Origin: Vogesella sp. XCS3
GTDB taxonomy: Bacteria > Pseudomonadota > Gammaproteobacteria > Burkholderiales > Chromobacteriaceae
DNA: 64,000 nt
Direction of reading: 5' to 3'
NCBI RefSeq assembly: GCF_020616155.1
Contig: NZ_CP085530.1
Coordinates: 2,664,501 to 2,728,500, forward strand
Each line of letters begins with the position of its first letter. The stretch's first letter is position 1. The position numbers and the translations under genes are program-made. Positions 27,252 to 35,029 of the stretch are shown here, piece by piece. The notes below the pieces were generated by a model. That model had not been told where the DNA came from. It searched no databases and saw only the letters and a list, made by a program, of their open reading frames with translations.

Positions 27252-27659
27252 TCACCTGCGGGTTGCCGTTTCGCCGCGCGCTTCGCGCTCGAACGGGTTG
27301 TCCAGATAGGGGCGCCCGCCGCGTAGCCACAGCCACAGGCTGGCCGCCGGGTAGGCCAGCAGTAGCAAGGCGCCCCAGCGCTCGTACTGCCGTACATGAA
27401 TATGCTCGTGCTGCCGCCAGTGCGCCAGCACGGCCGGGCTGATGCCCAGCACCACGTGCCCCAGTGTGATGGCGCAAAACGGTAGCAGTGACAGGGACGG
27501 CCACGGTGGTGCGGCCACCTCCAGCACGCCGTCGCAGCGTTGCGCGCGGCCACCGGCCAGCCATAAGGGCAGCGCCAGCAGCAGGCCGACGGCGCTGGCG
27601 GGGGCGGCCCACAGGTAGCGTAATGGCCGCAGTGCGGCCTGAGCGTCACGTTTTTTCAT
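27252..27659 (-). CDS. membrane protein with HEHIHVRQYERWG motif
   Basis: 135 residues with two or three hydrophobic segments (about 18-35, 55-75, 95-110). The conserved HWRQHEHIHVRQYERWG stretch resembles a metal-binding HExxH-like motif and recurs in small uncharacterised proteobacterial membrane proteins, from memory. Metalloprotease activity is not established. AGGAA precedes the ATG. It is divergent from the cytochrome c peroxidase gene. Confidence 0.75.
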   Translation of the reverse strand: MKKRDAQAALRPLRYLWAAPASAVGLLLALPLWLAGGRAQRCDGVLEVAAPPWPSLSLLPFCAITLGHVVLGISPAVLAHWRQHEHIHVRQYERWGALLLLAYPAASLWLWLRGGRPYLDNPFEREARGETATRR

Positions 27660-27694
27660 GCAATTCCTGCTTTATAAGGCTACCGCTTCGATAC

Positions 27695-27708
27695 TTGACC
27701 CTGATCAA
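27695..27708 (+). promoter_or_regulatory. FNR/Anr box upstream of the peroxidase gene
   Basis: TTGACCCTGATCAA matches TTGAT-N4-ATCAA at all but one base. Its centre lies about 116 bases before the ATG; if used in class II fashion (centre at -41.5), transcription would start near 27743. Oxygen-limited activation of diheme peroxidases by FNR-type regulators is known in other proteobacteria. Confidence 0.7.
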
Positions 27709-27745
27709 GCCCGCCTTTTACTGCCGCCTTAGACTGGGTTCAGTT

Positions 27746-27762
27746 TTTAGACACAGTCTAAA
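27746..27762 (+). promoter_or_regulatory. palindromic operator, probably for the PerR-like repressor
   Basis: TTTAGAC-ACA-GTCTAAA is a perfect 7-3-7 palindrome. A further half site, TTAGACTG, lies at 27729-27736. Position just past the predicted transcript start suits repression by the Fur-family protein encoded downstream of the peroxidase. Confidence 0.55.
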
Positions 27763-27817
27763 CCGGAAGCCCCACCCTTCCGCCCTTTCTCTCTCGTCTG
27801 CATGAAGGAGCGTCATC

Positions 27818-28822
27818 ATGAAAAAGATCGTACTGGCCATCAGTGCCTGTTTCGCCCTGGGTGGGGGTATTGCCCTGGTTCAGGCTGCTGCACCGGCCAA
27901 TGAGCCTATCCAGCCCATCAAGGCGGCAAAGGTGAAAAACCCGGCCATGGCCGAGCTGGGCAAGAAACTGTACTTTGATGTGCGGCTGTCGCGCTCGGGT
28001 TTCATTTCCTGTAACTCCTGCCACAACCTGTCCATGGGTGGCACCGACAACCTGAAAACGTCCATCGGCCATAACTGGCAAAAAGGCCCGATCAACTCGC
28101 CCACGGTGCTGAACTCCAGCCTTAACTTGGCGCAGTTCTGGGATGGCCGCGCCAAAGACCTGAAAGAACAGGCGGGTGGCCCCATTGCCAACCCTGGCGA
28201 GATGGCGTTTACCCACGAGCTGGCGGTAGACGTACTGGCGTCGATTCCGCAATACGTTACCGAGTTCAAGCAGGTATTTGGCGATGGCAAGGTCAATATC
28301 GACCGCGTAACGCAGTCCATTGCCGCCTTTGAAGACACGCTGGTTACGCCCGACTCGCGCTTTGACCAATGGCTGAAGGGCAACAAGAAGGCGCTGAGCG
28401 CGCAAGAGCTGCGCGGCTACCAGACCTTCAAGACTGCTGGCTGTGTGGCCTGCCACAACGGCCCGGCGGTGGGCGGCAACTCGTTCCAGAAAATGGGCCT
28501 GGTCAAACCCTACATCACCACCAATACCGCCGAGGGCCGGGTAGCGGTAACCGGTAAAGACGCCGACCGCATGAATTTCAAGGTGCCCACGCTGCGTAAC
28601 GTGGCGCTGACCTATCCGTACTTCCACGATGGCGAGGCCGCCACGCTGCACCAGGCGGTGGATACCATGGGCAAGCTGCAGCTGGGCCGCGAGTTCAGCA
28701 AACAGGAGCTGGACGATGTGGTGTCCTTCCTGCATACGCTGACCGGCAAGCAGCCCGACTTCAAGCTGCCTATCCTGCCGCCATCCAGCGACAAAACCCC
28801 GGCACCTAAGCCGTTCAACTAA
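27818..28822 (+). CDS. diheme cytochrome c peroxidase
   Basis: 334 residues. Signal peptide (about 1-23), then two heme c sites: CNSCH near residue 67 (low-potential heme) and CVACH near residue 208 (high-potential heme). FWDGRAKDLKEQA and PTLRNVALTYPYFHDG are typical of bacterial CcpA/MacA enzymes, as is a late Met ligand region (AVDTMGKLQLGRE). Reduces hydrogen peroxide to water in the periplasm with electrons from small cytochromes. AAGGAG precedes the ATG. Confidence 0.95.
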   Translation: MKKIVLAISACFALGGGIALVQAAAPANEPIQPIKAAKVKNPAMAELGKKLYFDVRLSRSGFISCNSCHNLSMGGTDNLKTSIGHNWQKGPINSPTVLNSSLNLAQFWDGRAKDLKEQAGGPIANPGEMAFTHELAVDVLASIPQYVTEFKQVFGDGKVNIDRVTQSIAAFEDTLVTPDSRFDQWLKGNKKALSAQELRGYQTFKTAGCVACHNGPAVGGNSFQKMGLVKPYITTNTAEGRVAVTGKDADRMNFKVPTLRNVALTYPYFHDGEAATLHQAVDTMGKLQLGREFSKQELDDVVSFLHTLTGKQPDFKLPILPPSSDKTPAPKPFN

Positions 28823-28838
28823 CCCTTTCCCCAGCGGC

Positions 28839-28860
28839 AGGCCGGGTGCAAGCCCGGCCT
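28839..28860 (+). terminator. small hairpin between peroxidase and PerR-like gene
   Basis: AGGCCGGG and CCCGGCCT with a six-base loop, without T tract, directly before the next start; it may reduce read-through or protect the upstream mRNA rather than end it. Confidence 0.35.
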
Positions 28861-28868
28861 GATACACC

Positions 28869-29276
28869 ATGACCCTGCACCACGATATTGCCCGCAAGCT
28901 GGCCGACGCCGGCATTCCGCTCACCAGCCAGCGCTTGCTGATTGCCTGCGAGCTGTTTGCCGAGCACTGCCACCTGAGCGCCGACGAGCTGCTGCTGCGT
29001 GTGGGCAGCCTCACGCCGGACATCTCGCGCGCCACGGTGTACAACACGCTGAAACTGTTCAGCCAGAAAGGACTGGTGCAGGAGCTGGTGGTGGAAAACG
29101 GCAAGCGCGTGTACGACTCCAACACCGCGCCGCACCCGCACTGCTACAACGCCGATACCGGCGAGCTGACCGACGTGCACCAGCAGCTGCAACTGGCCGG
29201 CCCCTTGCCCGAGCTGCCGCCTGGTACGGCGCTGGAGCGGGTGGACATTATCGTGCGGGTGCGCAACGTGGCTTGA
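28869..29276 (+). CDS. Fur-family repressor, PerR/Irr-like
   Basis: 135 residues. The winged helix (GIPLTSQRLLIACELF, ISRATVYNTLKLFSQKGLVQEL) is clear. Regulatory metal ligands resemble PerR (VYDSNTAPHPHCYN, GELTDVHQQ: Asp, His, His, Asp). The usual CxxC pairs of the structural zinc site are missing; only one Cys remains in that area. Placed directly after the peroxide-detoxifying peroxidase, it most likely senses peroxide or heme/iron status and represses that gene through the TTTAGAC palindrome. Regulation is inferred. Confidence 0.87.
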   Translation: MTLHHDIARKLADAGIPLTSQRLLIACELFAEHCHLSADELLLRVGSLTPDISRATVYNTLKLFSQKGLVQELVVENGKRVYDSNTAPHPHCYNADTGELTDVHQQLQLAGPLPELPPGTALERVDIIVRVRNVA

Positions 29277-29298
29277 GTGCGCGCCGTGTATGCAACAC

Positions 29299-29703
29299 AA
29301 AACCGCCCTTTCTGGGTAATGCCAGTCAGTTAACGCTGACTGGCGTTTTTTTTTGACTAAGGGGTTGCTGCGTTCAGGGGTGCTTTTGTGTCCGCGATGC
29401 GGACGATAATTAGATGCCGGTTCCGCCCGGCAGACGGGTAAGGGGGCGGATTGCCGCCCCCTTTTCATTCCCCCGCAACCCGGGGCTGCTCGAAACCCCG
29501 TTCAAAATGGCACGCCCCAGGCGCCGCCGAACTCGCCCCTCGCTAACGGCTCGGGGCTCAAACAAATCGGCGTCTTAAAACCTGGGGCGTACCATTTTGA
29601 CCGGCTCGCGCCAACGGGATGGGGCGCTTCACTCACGTCCTGCTACTTGAAAACCAAGCATATTCGCCTAACTGACTGGCATTACCCTTTCGGGCGGTTT
29701 TTG
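29299..29703. repeat. 405-bp element of nested inverted repeats
   Basis: The outer arms share AAAACCGCCC at the tip and GGGTAATGCCAGTCAGTTA inside (29314-29332 and 29669-29687). A second nested pair (TCAAAATGGCACGCCCCAGG at 29502 with its near-complement at 29581-29600) encloses a third palindrome-rich core, and a GGGGGCGG hairpin with CCTTTT lies near 29440-29465. No plausible gene is present. It looks like a non-autonomous mobile or folded element of unknown type; it fills the whole gap between the repressor gene and the next operon. Confidence 0.65.
29321..29354 (+). terminator. terminator of the peroxidase-repressor unit
   Basis: GCCAGTCAG, six-base loop, CTGACTGGC and a run of nine T. 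It shares its stem with the left arm of the repeat element. Confidence 0.88.
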
Positions 29704-29714
29704 CATGTGGCGCT

Positions 29715-30083
29715 TTAGTAGCGCTCTACCGCCACCAGCCGTGGCGGCGGGCTGTAGTCTTCCGGCCACCAGTCGTTGATACGCCAGATCAGGCCGTCTT
29801 TCAGCGTGAAGAAGGCGATGCCGGTCAGCGTGTGTTGTTCCACGTGGAACGCGGTGCTGGTGACGGCGCTGTCGCCGTCGGCGATCAGCCGGGTGATGGT
29901 GACCGTCCAGTCGCCCGGGTAGGTGGCGTAAAAGGCCACAAAGGCGTCGATGCCGCGAATCAGCTCGCGCGTTTGCGGCACGCGGTATTCGATGCCGGGG
30001 TGCAGCGTGCTGGCAAACGCCGGCCAGTCGCGGGCATTGGCCAGCGCCCAGTGGCGGGTGATCAGGTCGTGGGTGCGACTCAT
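29715..30083 (-). CDS. SnoaL-like / NTF2-fold protein
   Basis: 122 residues from ATG 30083; the frame is open upstream but overlaps the cupin gene. NTF2-fold features: LITRHWALANARDWPAFASTL near the N-terminus and LTGIAFFTLKDGLIWRINDW. Such proteins bind small hydrophobic ligands or act as isomerases; no specific role can be given. It follows two cupin genes and a VOC gene on the same strand, possibly one operon. Confidence 0.8.
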   Translation of the reverse strand: MSRTHDLITRHWALANARDWPAFASTLHPGIEYRVPQTRELIRGIDAFVAFYATYPGDWTVTITRLIADGDSAVTSTAFHVEQHTLTGIAFFTLKDGLIWRINDWWPEDYSPPPRLVAVERY

Positions 30084-30130
30084 CTGTTCATCAGTGCTCC
30101 GTGAAGATTGGCCGCAGCGGGCGGCGTGGT

Positions 30131-30640
30131 TCAGCTGGCGGTGTCGTCGCTGCCGGCCTGGCCGTCCCAGTAGGCCAGGGTGGCCTTGCTGTCGAAGCCC
30201 TGCCCCAGGCTGCGCACGCCAACGCGGCCGCTTTCCGGGTACACCACCACCTCGTGCGGGTTGCGCTCGCCAATGATCAGGTAACGGCAAGGCGCGTCGC
30301 TGTGGTTGTACAGCGCGTGGCCTACCTGCTGGCCGGCGGGAAAGCACACGTAGTCGCCGCTTTGCATGCGGTAGCGCTGTTCGCCCAGCTGCAGGGTGAG
30401 CTCGCCGTCCAGGATCAGCAGGTGTTCTTCTTCCTGCATGTGGTAGTGCAGCGGGCAGGCTTGCTTGCCCGGCGCCAGCTCTTCGCGGCAGACGCCCACG
30501 TGCTGCGCGCCGCCAAAGTTGCCCAGCTGTTGATAACGCACGCCGAAGCGGCTGCCCTGTTGATAACTTTCCCAGGGTACGCTGTCGGCGGCAAACGGTT
30601 CACAGGCGCCGTCGGTGTTGCTTGTAGTACGGGGATCCAT
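30131..30640 (-). CDS. cupin-domain protein
   Basis: 169 residues. The cupin metal-binding motifs are present as PLHYHMQEEEHLLILDGEL and GDYVCFPAGQQVGHAL. Probably a metal-dependent enzyme or sugar/oxalate-type binding protein; substrate unknown. AGGAA precedes the ATG. A short gap separates it from the preceding cupin gene. Confidence 0.87.
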   Translation of the reverse strand: MDPRTTSNTDGACEPFAADSVPWESYQQGSRFGVRYQQLGNFGGAQHVGVCREELAPGKQACPLHYHMQEEEHLLILDGELTLQLGEQRYRMQSGDYVCFPAGQQVGHALYNHSDAPCRYLIIGERNPHEVVVYPESGRVGVRSLGQGFDSKATLAYWDGQAGSDDTAS

Positions 30641-30649
30641 GTGCTGTTC

Positions 30650-30979
30650 CTAATCGACAATAAACAGCGTGGCGCCCACCGGGGTGGACGAGCGGTGTGG
30701 CTCGGCGTGGTCGGCCACCTGGTAGCTGGTGCCTGGCGTCAGCACGAAGCGGCGGCCGTCGGCCAGCTCGGTATGCAGCTCGCCGCTGAGGCACAGCAGG
30801 ATGTGGCCCTTTTGGCACCAGTGGTCGGCAAGGTAGCCGGGGCTGTATTCCACCATGCGTACGCGGATGGTGCCGAACTGGCAGGTGCGCCACCACGCGG
30901 TGCCGCTGTCGCCGGGGTGTTCGGTACGCGGGATGGCGGCCCAGTCTGTTGTGCCAAAAGGGATATCGTTTAGTTGTAT
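30650..30979 (-). CDS. DHCW-motif cupin protein, probable ATA start
   Basis: The single-domain cupin has the family motif DHWCQKGHILLCLSGEL. Homologues of this type are about 107 residues, from memory. An ideal AGGAG lies five bases before an ATA codon at 30979, which gives 109 residues; no ATG, GTG, TTG or CTG exists near there in frame. The only ATG option (31057) adds 26 unlikely residues overlapping the VOC gene. I annotate from the ATA. The stop of the VOC gene overlaps the first codons, so translation may be coupled. Confidence 0.7.
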   Translation of the reverse strand: MQLNDIPFGTTDWAAIPRTEHPGDSGTAWWRTCQFGTIRVRMVEYSPGYLADHWCQKGHILLCLSGELHTELADGRRFVLTPGTSYQVADHAEPHRSSTPVGATLFIVD

Positions 30980-31386
30980 ATCGGCTCCTGGCTGGCTTGC
31001 GCGGCGTGGTTTTCGCGCAGGTGGAAGATATTGCCTTCCGGGTCGTGGCCGTTGCACACGGTAAAGCCCGGCCCCTGGTAGCGTTCGCGGTACAGCGCCC
31101 CGCCCTGCGCCGCTATCAACTGGGCGGCGTCGGCCAGGCTGGGTACGGTAAAGAACAGCTTGATGGCTTGTTCGCTACGCGGTTGCGGCGGGGTGTCGAT
31201 GTGCACGTTGGCCGCAATATGTGGCGGCATGGCGTGCACGATCAGCTGGAAGTCGGCGTTGCTCAGCACCTGGTGTTCGGCATCGCCGTGCAGTAGCTGC
31301 ATGCCCAGCAGCTGCTGGTAGAAGGCGGCCAACTGTGGCAGATGGCGGGCGTAGATCAGCGCGCCGGCGCGGGCGGGTTGTGGCAT
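30970..31386 (-). CDS. VOC-family (glyoxalase/bleomycin-resistance fold) protein
   Basis: 138 residues, one VOC domain: GALIYARHLPQLAAFYQQLL at the start and FTVCNGHDPEGNIFHLRE at the end, with metal-ligand-like His/Glu positions. Substrate unknown. AGGAG precedes the ATG. It heads a run of four minus-strand genes (VOC, two cupins, SnoaL-like). Confidence 0.87.
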   Translation of the reverse strand: MPQPARAGALIYARHLPQLAAFYQQLLGMQLLHGDAEHQVLSNADFQLIVHAMPPHIAANVHIDTPPQPRSEQAIKLFFTVPSLADAAQLIAAQGGALYRERYQGPGFTVCNGHDPEGNIFHLRENHAAQASQEPIYN

Positions 31387-31467
31387 GGCAAGCTCCTGTC
31401 ATGGGCAGGCTTGTACCCTACCGCAGTTGCACCGGCTTTGTCGCGTGGCTTGCCCGGGTGGGCAGGC

Positions 31468-31632
31468 TCAGGCTGCCACACTGCCTTTGACCGGCAGCGG
31501 TAGCTGGTAGCCCACTGGTGTGTCCAGGTCGAACAGCCACACCGCCAGCATCAACAGCAGCAGTACGATCAGCACCTGCAAGGGCCAGCGCGTGGCCGGG
31601 TCACGCCACAGTCGTTGCCAGCGCTTGCGCAT
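31468..31632 (-). CDS. 54-residue membrane protein
   Basis: Starts at ATG 31632, which shares bases with the stop of the larger membrane gene (TAATG). One hydrophobic helix (PLQVLIVLLLLMLAVWLF) after a basic N-terminus. Probably a partner of the DUF2157-like protein. Not recognised otherwise. Some homologues of this layout carry a GDYxLR motif; I do not see it here. Confidence 0.65.
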   Translation of the reverse strand: MRKRWQRLWRDPATRWPLQVLIVLLLLMLAVWLFDLDTPVGYQLPLPVKGSVAA

Positions 31633-32645
31633 TACGGCACCTGTTTCAATGGTGGCAGGCCCGCCTGCCAGCGCGCCGGCAAACGCGGCAGCAAGGCGCG
31701 GCGGCAGTGTTGCCAAAAAGCAGACAAGGTCAGCAGGCCGCCACCGATCAGCAGGCCGGCCACGGCAAAGCCATCGGCCGCCAGGCCGGCGGTTTGCAGC
31801 AGGTGGCTAAAGGCGTACAGCACGTAGGCCAGCGCCGACACCATCAGTGCGCGGCGGTCTATGGCCAGCGATACCACGGCAAACAGCCCGTACAGCCCCA
31901 GCACGGCCACCAGCGCCGGCGGGCCGGCAGTGCCTTGCAAAATGCCCAGCATGTCAAAAAACGAGTGCACCATCAGCGGCGCGGCCAGCAGGTGCAGCCA
32001 GAAGGCCACGTCCGACTGGCGCTGCAGGCGCGCCGGGTCTTGTTTGTCCCAGTACATGGCTAGCGCAAACGTGGCCACGCCACCGGCCAGAATCATCGGT
32101 GCGGCGTACAGCCGCAGGCCGGGTATGGCGCTGATCAGCAAACCCAGCACCATCGCCAGCAGTGCGCCGGTACCGGCGGCTACGGTCAGCGGCACACGGA
32201 AGCGCCGCCAGTGCAGCCAGGCGGCCAGCGCGGCACTGCCGCCGCCGGCCAGCACCATCAGCTCGTCCGGCCGGTTGTCTTGCCCCAGTAGTGCGAGCAG
32301 GGCTACCGGGCAGGCCACCACAAACGCCCCCAGCAGCGCAATGGCCGGCAGCGCCATGCGGCGGCGGCGGACAAAGTACTCGGCCAGCCCCCAGGCCACG
32401 GCGGCTACTGCCGCGGCGCCGACTGCCGGTGCCAGCAGGCTGCCCAGCCACGCTACCGAGCCCAGCAGCAGGGTGCAGGCTATCACCACAAAAATATCGT
32501 TAAAGCCGGACAGCAGGCGGAAGTGTTCCTCATCTGCCAGCGCAGTGTGCTGGCGCCGTGCTACCAGGGCGCGAAAATCGCGCACGGCATCCTGGCTGAA
32601 GATGCCGGCGTTTACCGCGGCGTTCAGGTCGTCATCGCTATACAT
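31632..32645 (-). CDS. DUF2157-like multi-pass membrane protein
   Basis: 337 residues with about ten hydrophobic helices from residue 50 on and a soluble N-terminal part (MYSDDDLNAAVNAGIFSQDA) typical of DUF2157-type proteins. Function unknown. Followed by an overlapping small membrane-protein gene. Confidence 0.8.
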   Translation of the reverse strand: MYSDDDLNAAVNAGIFSQDAVRDFRALVARRQHTALADEEHFRLLSGFNDIFVVIACTLLLGSVAWLGSLLAPAVGAAAVAAVAWGLAEYFVRRRRMALPAIALLGAFVVACPVALLALLGQDNRPDELMVLAGGGSAALAAWLHWRRFRVPLTVAAGTGALLAMVLGLLISAIPGLRLYAAPMILAGGVATFALAMYWDKQDPARLQRQSDVAFWLHLLAAPLMVHSFFDMLGILQGTAGPPALVAVLGLYGLFAVVSLAIDRRALMVSALAYVLYAFSHLLQTAGLAADGFAVAGLLIGGGLLTLSAFWQHCRRALLPRLPARWQAGLPPLKQVP

Positions 32646-32770
32646 GGTGGGGCCCGGGTGGCGTGATGGTGGGCAACCATTATTTGCCTTGCATGGCCGG
32701 ACGGCAAGCCGCTGCCACGGTTCGATAGCTGCCGCTTGTTATTGCAACGGTTGGCCGCAAGGGTGCTGGT

Positions 32771-33412
32771 TTACGCCAGCCCCGGCAGGCCACCTGCCAG
32801 CTCCAGCAGGATGGCTGCACTCACCAGGCCAAACAGCAGCGCCGTTACCATGTTCACGGCGCGCTGGCTGCGTGCCAGCACAGCCTGCGCCCGGCCGGTG
32901 GACAAGCACAGCGCCAGCGCGCCAAACCACAGCAGCGACAGCAGGCATAGCTCGGCTGCCAGCAGCGCGCGGCTGGCCAGGCCTACCTGGGGTGCCACCA
33001 TGGCGGCCAGCAAACCCATGAAATACACCAGGGCTTTCGGGTTTAGCAGATTGGTGGCCAGCCCCATGCGCACCCCCTGCGCCAGGCTGCCCTGGCTACG
33101 TTGGCCGCCATGCCGGGCGCTACCTGCCCCGGCGCGTACGGCCTGCAGTGCCCCCCAGGCTAGCCAGCCCAGGTATAGCGCGCCCGCCAGCTTGATGGCG
33201 TTGAACAGCCAGGGCGCACTGGCCACCAGCAGGCTAATGCCGGTAAGGCTGAGCAAGCTATGCAGCAAGATCGCCAGCGCAATGCCCAGCGCGGCACCCA
33301 GCGCCAGGGTGCGGTCGTGGCAGGTGCGCAGCATCAGCGCAAAGTCGGGGCCGGGGCTGGCCAGCATCACCAGGTGCAGCGCACCCAGGGTAAAAAACAG
33401 TTCGGCAGGCAT
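32771..33412 (-). CDS. LysE/RhtB-family amino-acid exporter
   Basis: 213 residues from ATG 33412; a GTG four codons earlier is less likely because GTGGAA would serve as the ribosome site. Six hydrophobic helices. Family signature ASPGPDFALMLR near residue 20 and LNPKALVYFMGLLAAMVAP in the middle. Exports amino acids or similar metabolites from the cytoplasm; substrate not predictable. Confidence 0.92.
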   Translation of the reverse strand: MPAELFFTLGALHLVMLASPGPDFALMLRTCHDRTLALGAALGIALAILLHSLLSLTGISLLVASAPWLFNAIKLAGALYLGWLAWGALQAVRAGAGSARHGGQRSQGSLAQGVRMGLATNLLNPKALVYFMGLLAAMVAPQVGLASRALLAAELCLLSLLWFGALALCLSTGRAQAVLARSQRAVNMVTALLFGLVSAAILLELAGGLPGLA

Positions 33413-33598
33413 GGTGTGTTCCACGGTTCAGTCAGGCCGGCCAGTGTGCAAGCGGTACCGGGTGGCTGGCTTGTAAACCATTGCACACCTGCAGCAGGAT
33501 TTTGTTGCCGAGTGTTTCCGGGTGTATGCCAGGCAGACAAACCGCCGATATACGGGCGCAGCACACTACCTGGCTGGTTATGCCGCAGGAGACACACC

Positions 33599-34147
33599 AT
33601 GAACGCCGTTTTACCTATGCTCTGGCCGGTAGCGCTGCTGGCTGCCTGCGCTGTCACGGTACCGCCACCGGCACGGGTACCTACGGTAAGCGTGATGCCG
33701 GGCAAGCGCCAAAGCTTTGAGACATTCTTGCTGGATGAGCAACGCTGCCGGCGCCACGCAGCCAGCCAAGGTGGCCATGTGGCGGGTGGGTCTGTGCTGG
33801 CCAATAGCGTGGTCGCTGGCGTACTGACCGGGGCGGCCGCGGGCGCCTTGTTAGGCGGCCACCGGCAAGCTGCGGCCAACGGTGCGGCGGCCGGCTTGCT
33901 GGCTGGGGTGGTATCCGGCCAGCAGGCTAGCCAGGACGACGAGGCGCGACAGCAGTACCAGTACAACCTGGCATACCAGCAGTGCATGGTGGCCAAAGGC
34001 CATATCGCAGAAACCGCCTCGTCGGCGGCCTGGCGCAGTGGCCATGCCCCGCCGTGGTATGTCGTGCCCGCCCCAGCCCCGCCGCCCGCGCAGGGCTGGG
34101 TGGTGGTGCCGGTGATTCCGGGCCGCCCGCTACCCGGGCCGCATTAG
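33599..34147 (+). CDS. glycine-zipper outer-membrane-type lipoprotein
   Basis: 182 residues with AGGAG upstream. Signal peptide ending in a lipobox (LLAACAVT). A glycine-zipper stretch (SVVAGVLTGAAAGALLGG, GAAAGLLAGVVSG) resembles those in lipoproteins that insert in the outer membrane; proline-rich tail. Two Cys (QRCRR, YQQCMV) could form a disulfide. No specific function. Overlaps the convergent AraC gene by four bases. Confidence 0.82.
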   Translation: MNAVLPMLWPVALLAACAVTVPPPARVPTVSVMPGKRQSFETFLLDEQRCRRHAASQGGHVAGGSVLANSVVAGVLTGAAAGALLGGHRQAAANGAAAGLLAGVVSGQQASQDDEARQQYQYNLAYQQCMVAKGHIAETASSAAWRSGHAPPWYVVPAPAPPPAQGWVVVPVIPGRPLPGPH

Positions 34148-34944
34148 GGGCCCGCCATCTGCAGGCGGAACTGCGCCGGGGTCAGGCCGTAAGCCTGGCG
34201 AAAACCGTGGTGAAAATGGCTCTGGTCGAAAAAGCCCACCGCCAGTGCCACCTCGCTGACCGGCAGGCCGCTGGCCAGCAGCTTCTTGCCCTGCTCCAGC
34301 CGCAGGCGCTTGAGCCAGGCGTAGGGGGTGATGCCGGTGCGCTGCTTGAACTGGCGCAGGAAGGCAAAGCGCGTCAGCCCCAGCTGGGCGGCGAGGTCTT
34401 CCAGCGTGTGGCGGGCGTCCAGCTGCGCCATCAGGTAGTCGCGCAGGTGTTGCAGCTGCGGCGTGGACAGGCTGTGCGGCTGGCCCGGCAGGCTGAACAG
34501 CGTGGCCAGCAGGCGCAGCGTTTCTTCTTCTATCAGTAGCGGGTCGATGGCCGGCTGTTCCAGCCACGCGTGCAGGCGGGCAAAGCCGGCGTACAGGTCG
34601 GGCCGCGCCAGCAAGGGCGTGGCAAAGAAACGGCCATCGGCCTGCGGCAACAATGCGGCCAACTGTGCCGGTGGCAGCGAGAACACGCGCACCTCGTAGC
34701 CTTCCGGCAGCAGGCTCAGGCCGTCGTGTACCTCGTCCGGGTTTACCGTGGACAGCGTGCCGGCCACCAGCGCGTGGCTGCTACCCTTGTGGATAAAGCG
34801 CTGGCCGCCGTGCTGCACCAGGCCGATGTGGTAGTCCAGGTGCACGTGGCGGCCGTAGCTGAAATCCAGATGGCGCGCACGGCACAGCTCCACGCCGGGT
34901 AACAGCGGGGTTTGCCAGTAGCGGATGGTGGAGGCGGCGCTCAT
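34144..34944 (-). CDS. AraC-family transcription regulator
   Basis: 266 residues. N-terminal cupin-like ligand domain (HVHLDYHIGLVQHGGQRF, STVNPDEVHDGLSL) followed by two helix-turn-helix motifs (TLEDLAAQLGLTRFAFLRQF and VSEVALAVGFFDQSHFHHGF). Resembles regulators next to LysE-type exporters, so the LysE gene about 1 kb away could be a target; this is inference. Confidence 0.9.
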   Translation of the reverse strand: MSAASTIRYWQTPLLPGVELCRARHLDFSYGRHVHLDYHIGLVQHGGQRFIHKGSSHALVAGTLSTVNPDEVHDGLSLLPEGYEVRVFSLPPAQLAALLPQADGRFFATPLLARPDLYAGFARLHAWLEQPAIDPLLIEEETLRLLATLFSLPGQPHSLSTPQLQHLRDYLMAQLDARHTLEDLAAQLGLTRFAFLRQFKQRTGITPYAWLKRLRLEQGKKLLASGLPVSEVALAVGFFDQSHFHHGFRQAYGLTPAQFRLQMAGP

Positions 34945-34988
34945 GCCTTACTGATAGCGCAAATCGCCGCCGCGTGCTTGTAGATTAT

Positions 34989-35020
34989 TGCGGCCAACCC
35001 GGCTGCCAGGGTTGGCCGCA
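34989..35020 (-). terminator. hairpin of two inverted uptake-like words after kynU
   Basis: TGCGGCCAACCC and GGGTTGGCCGCA, eight bases apart, ten bases past the kynU stop. No T tract on the minus strand beyond a weak AATAAT-like stretch. Confidence 0.5.
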
Positions 35021-35029
35021 CGTGCAGGC

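Noticed and set aside
27758..29125. 455-codon minus-strand frame opposite the peroxidase and repressor genes
   Set aside because: Both plus-strand genes are unmistakable; this is an antisense frame in GC-rich DNA.
29836..29851. TGTTCCACGTGGAACG, another parS-like palindrome
   Set aside because: Three mismatches and inside the SnoaL-like gene; the 63736 site is far better.
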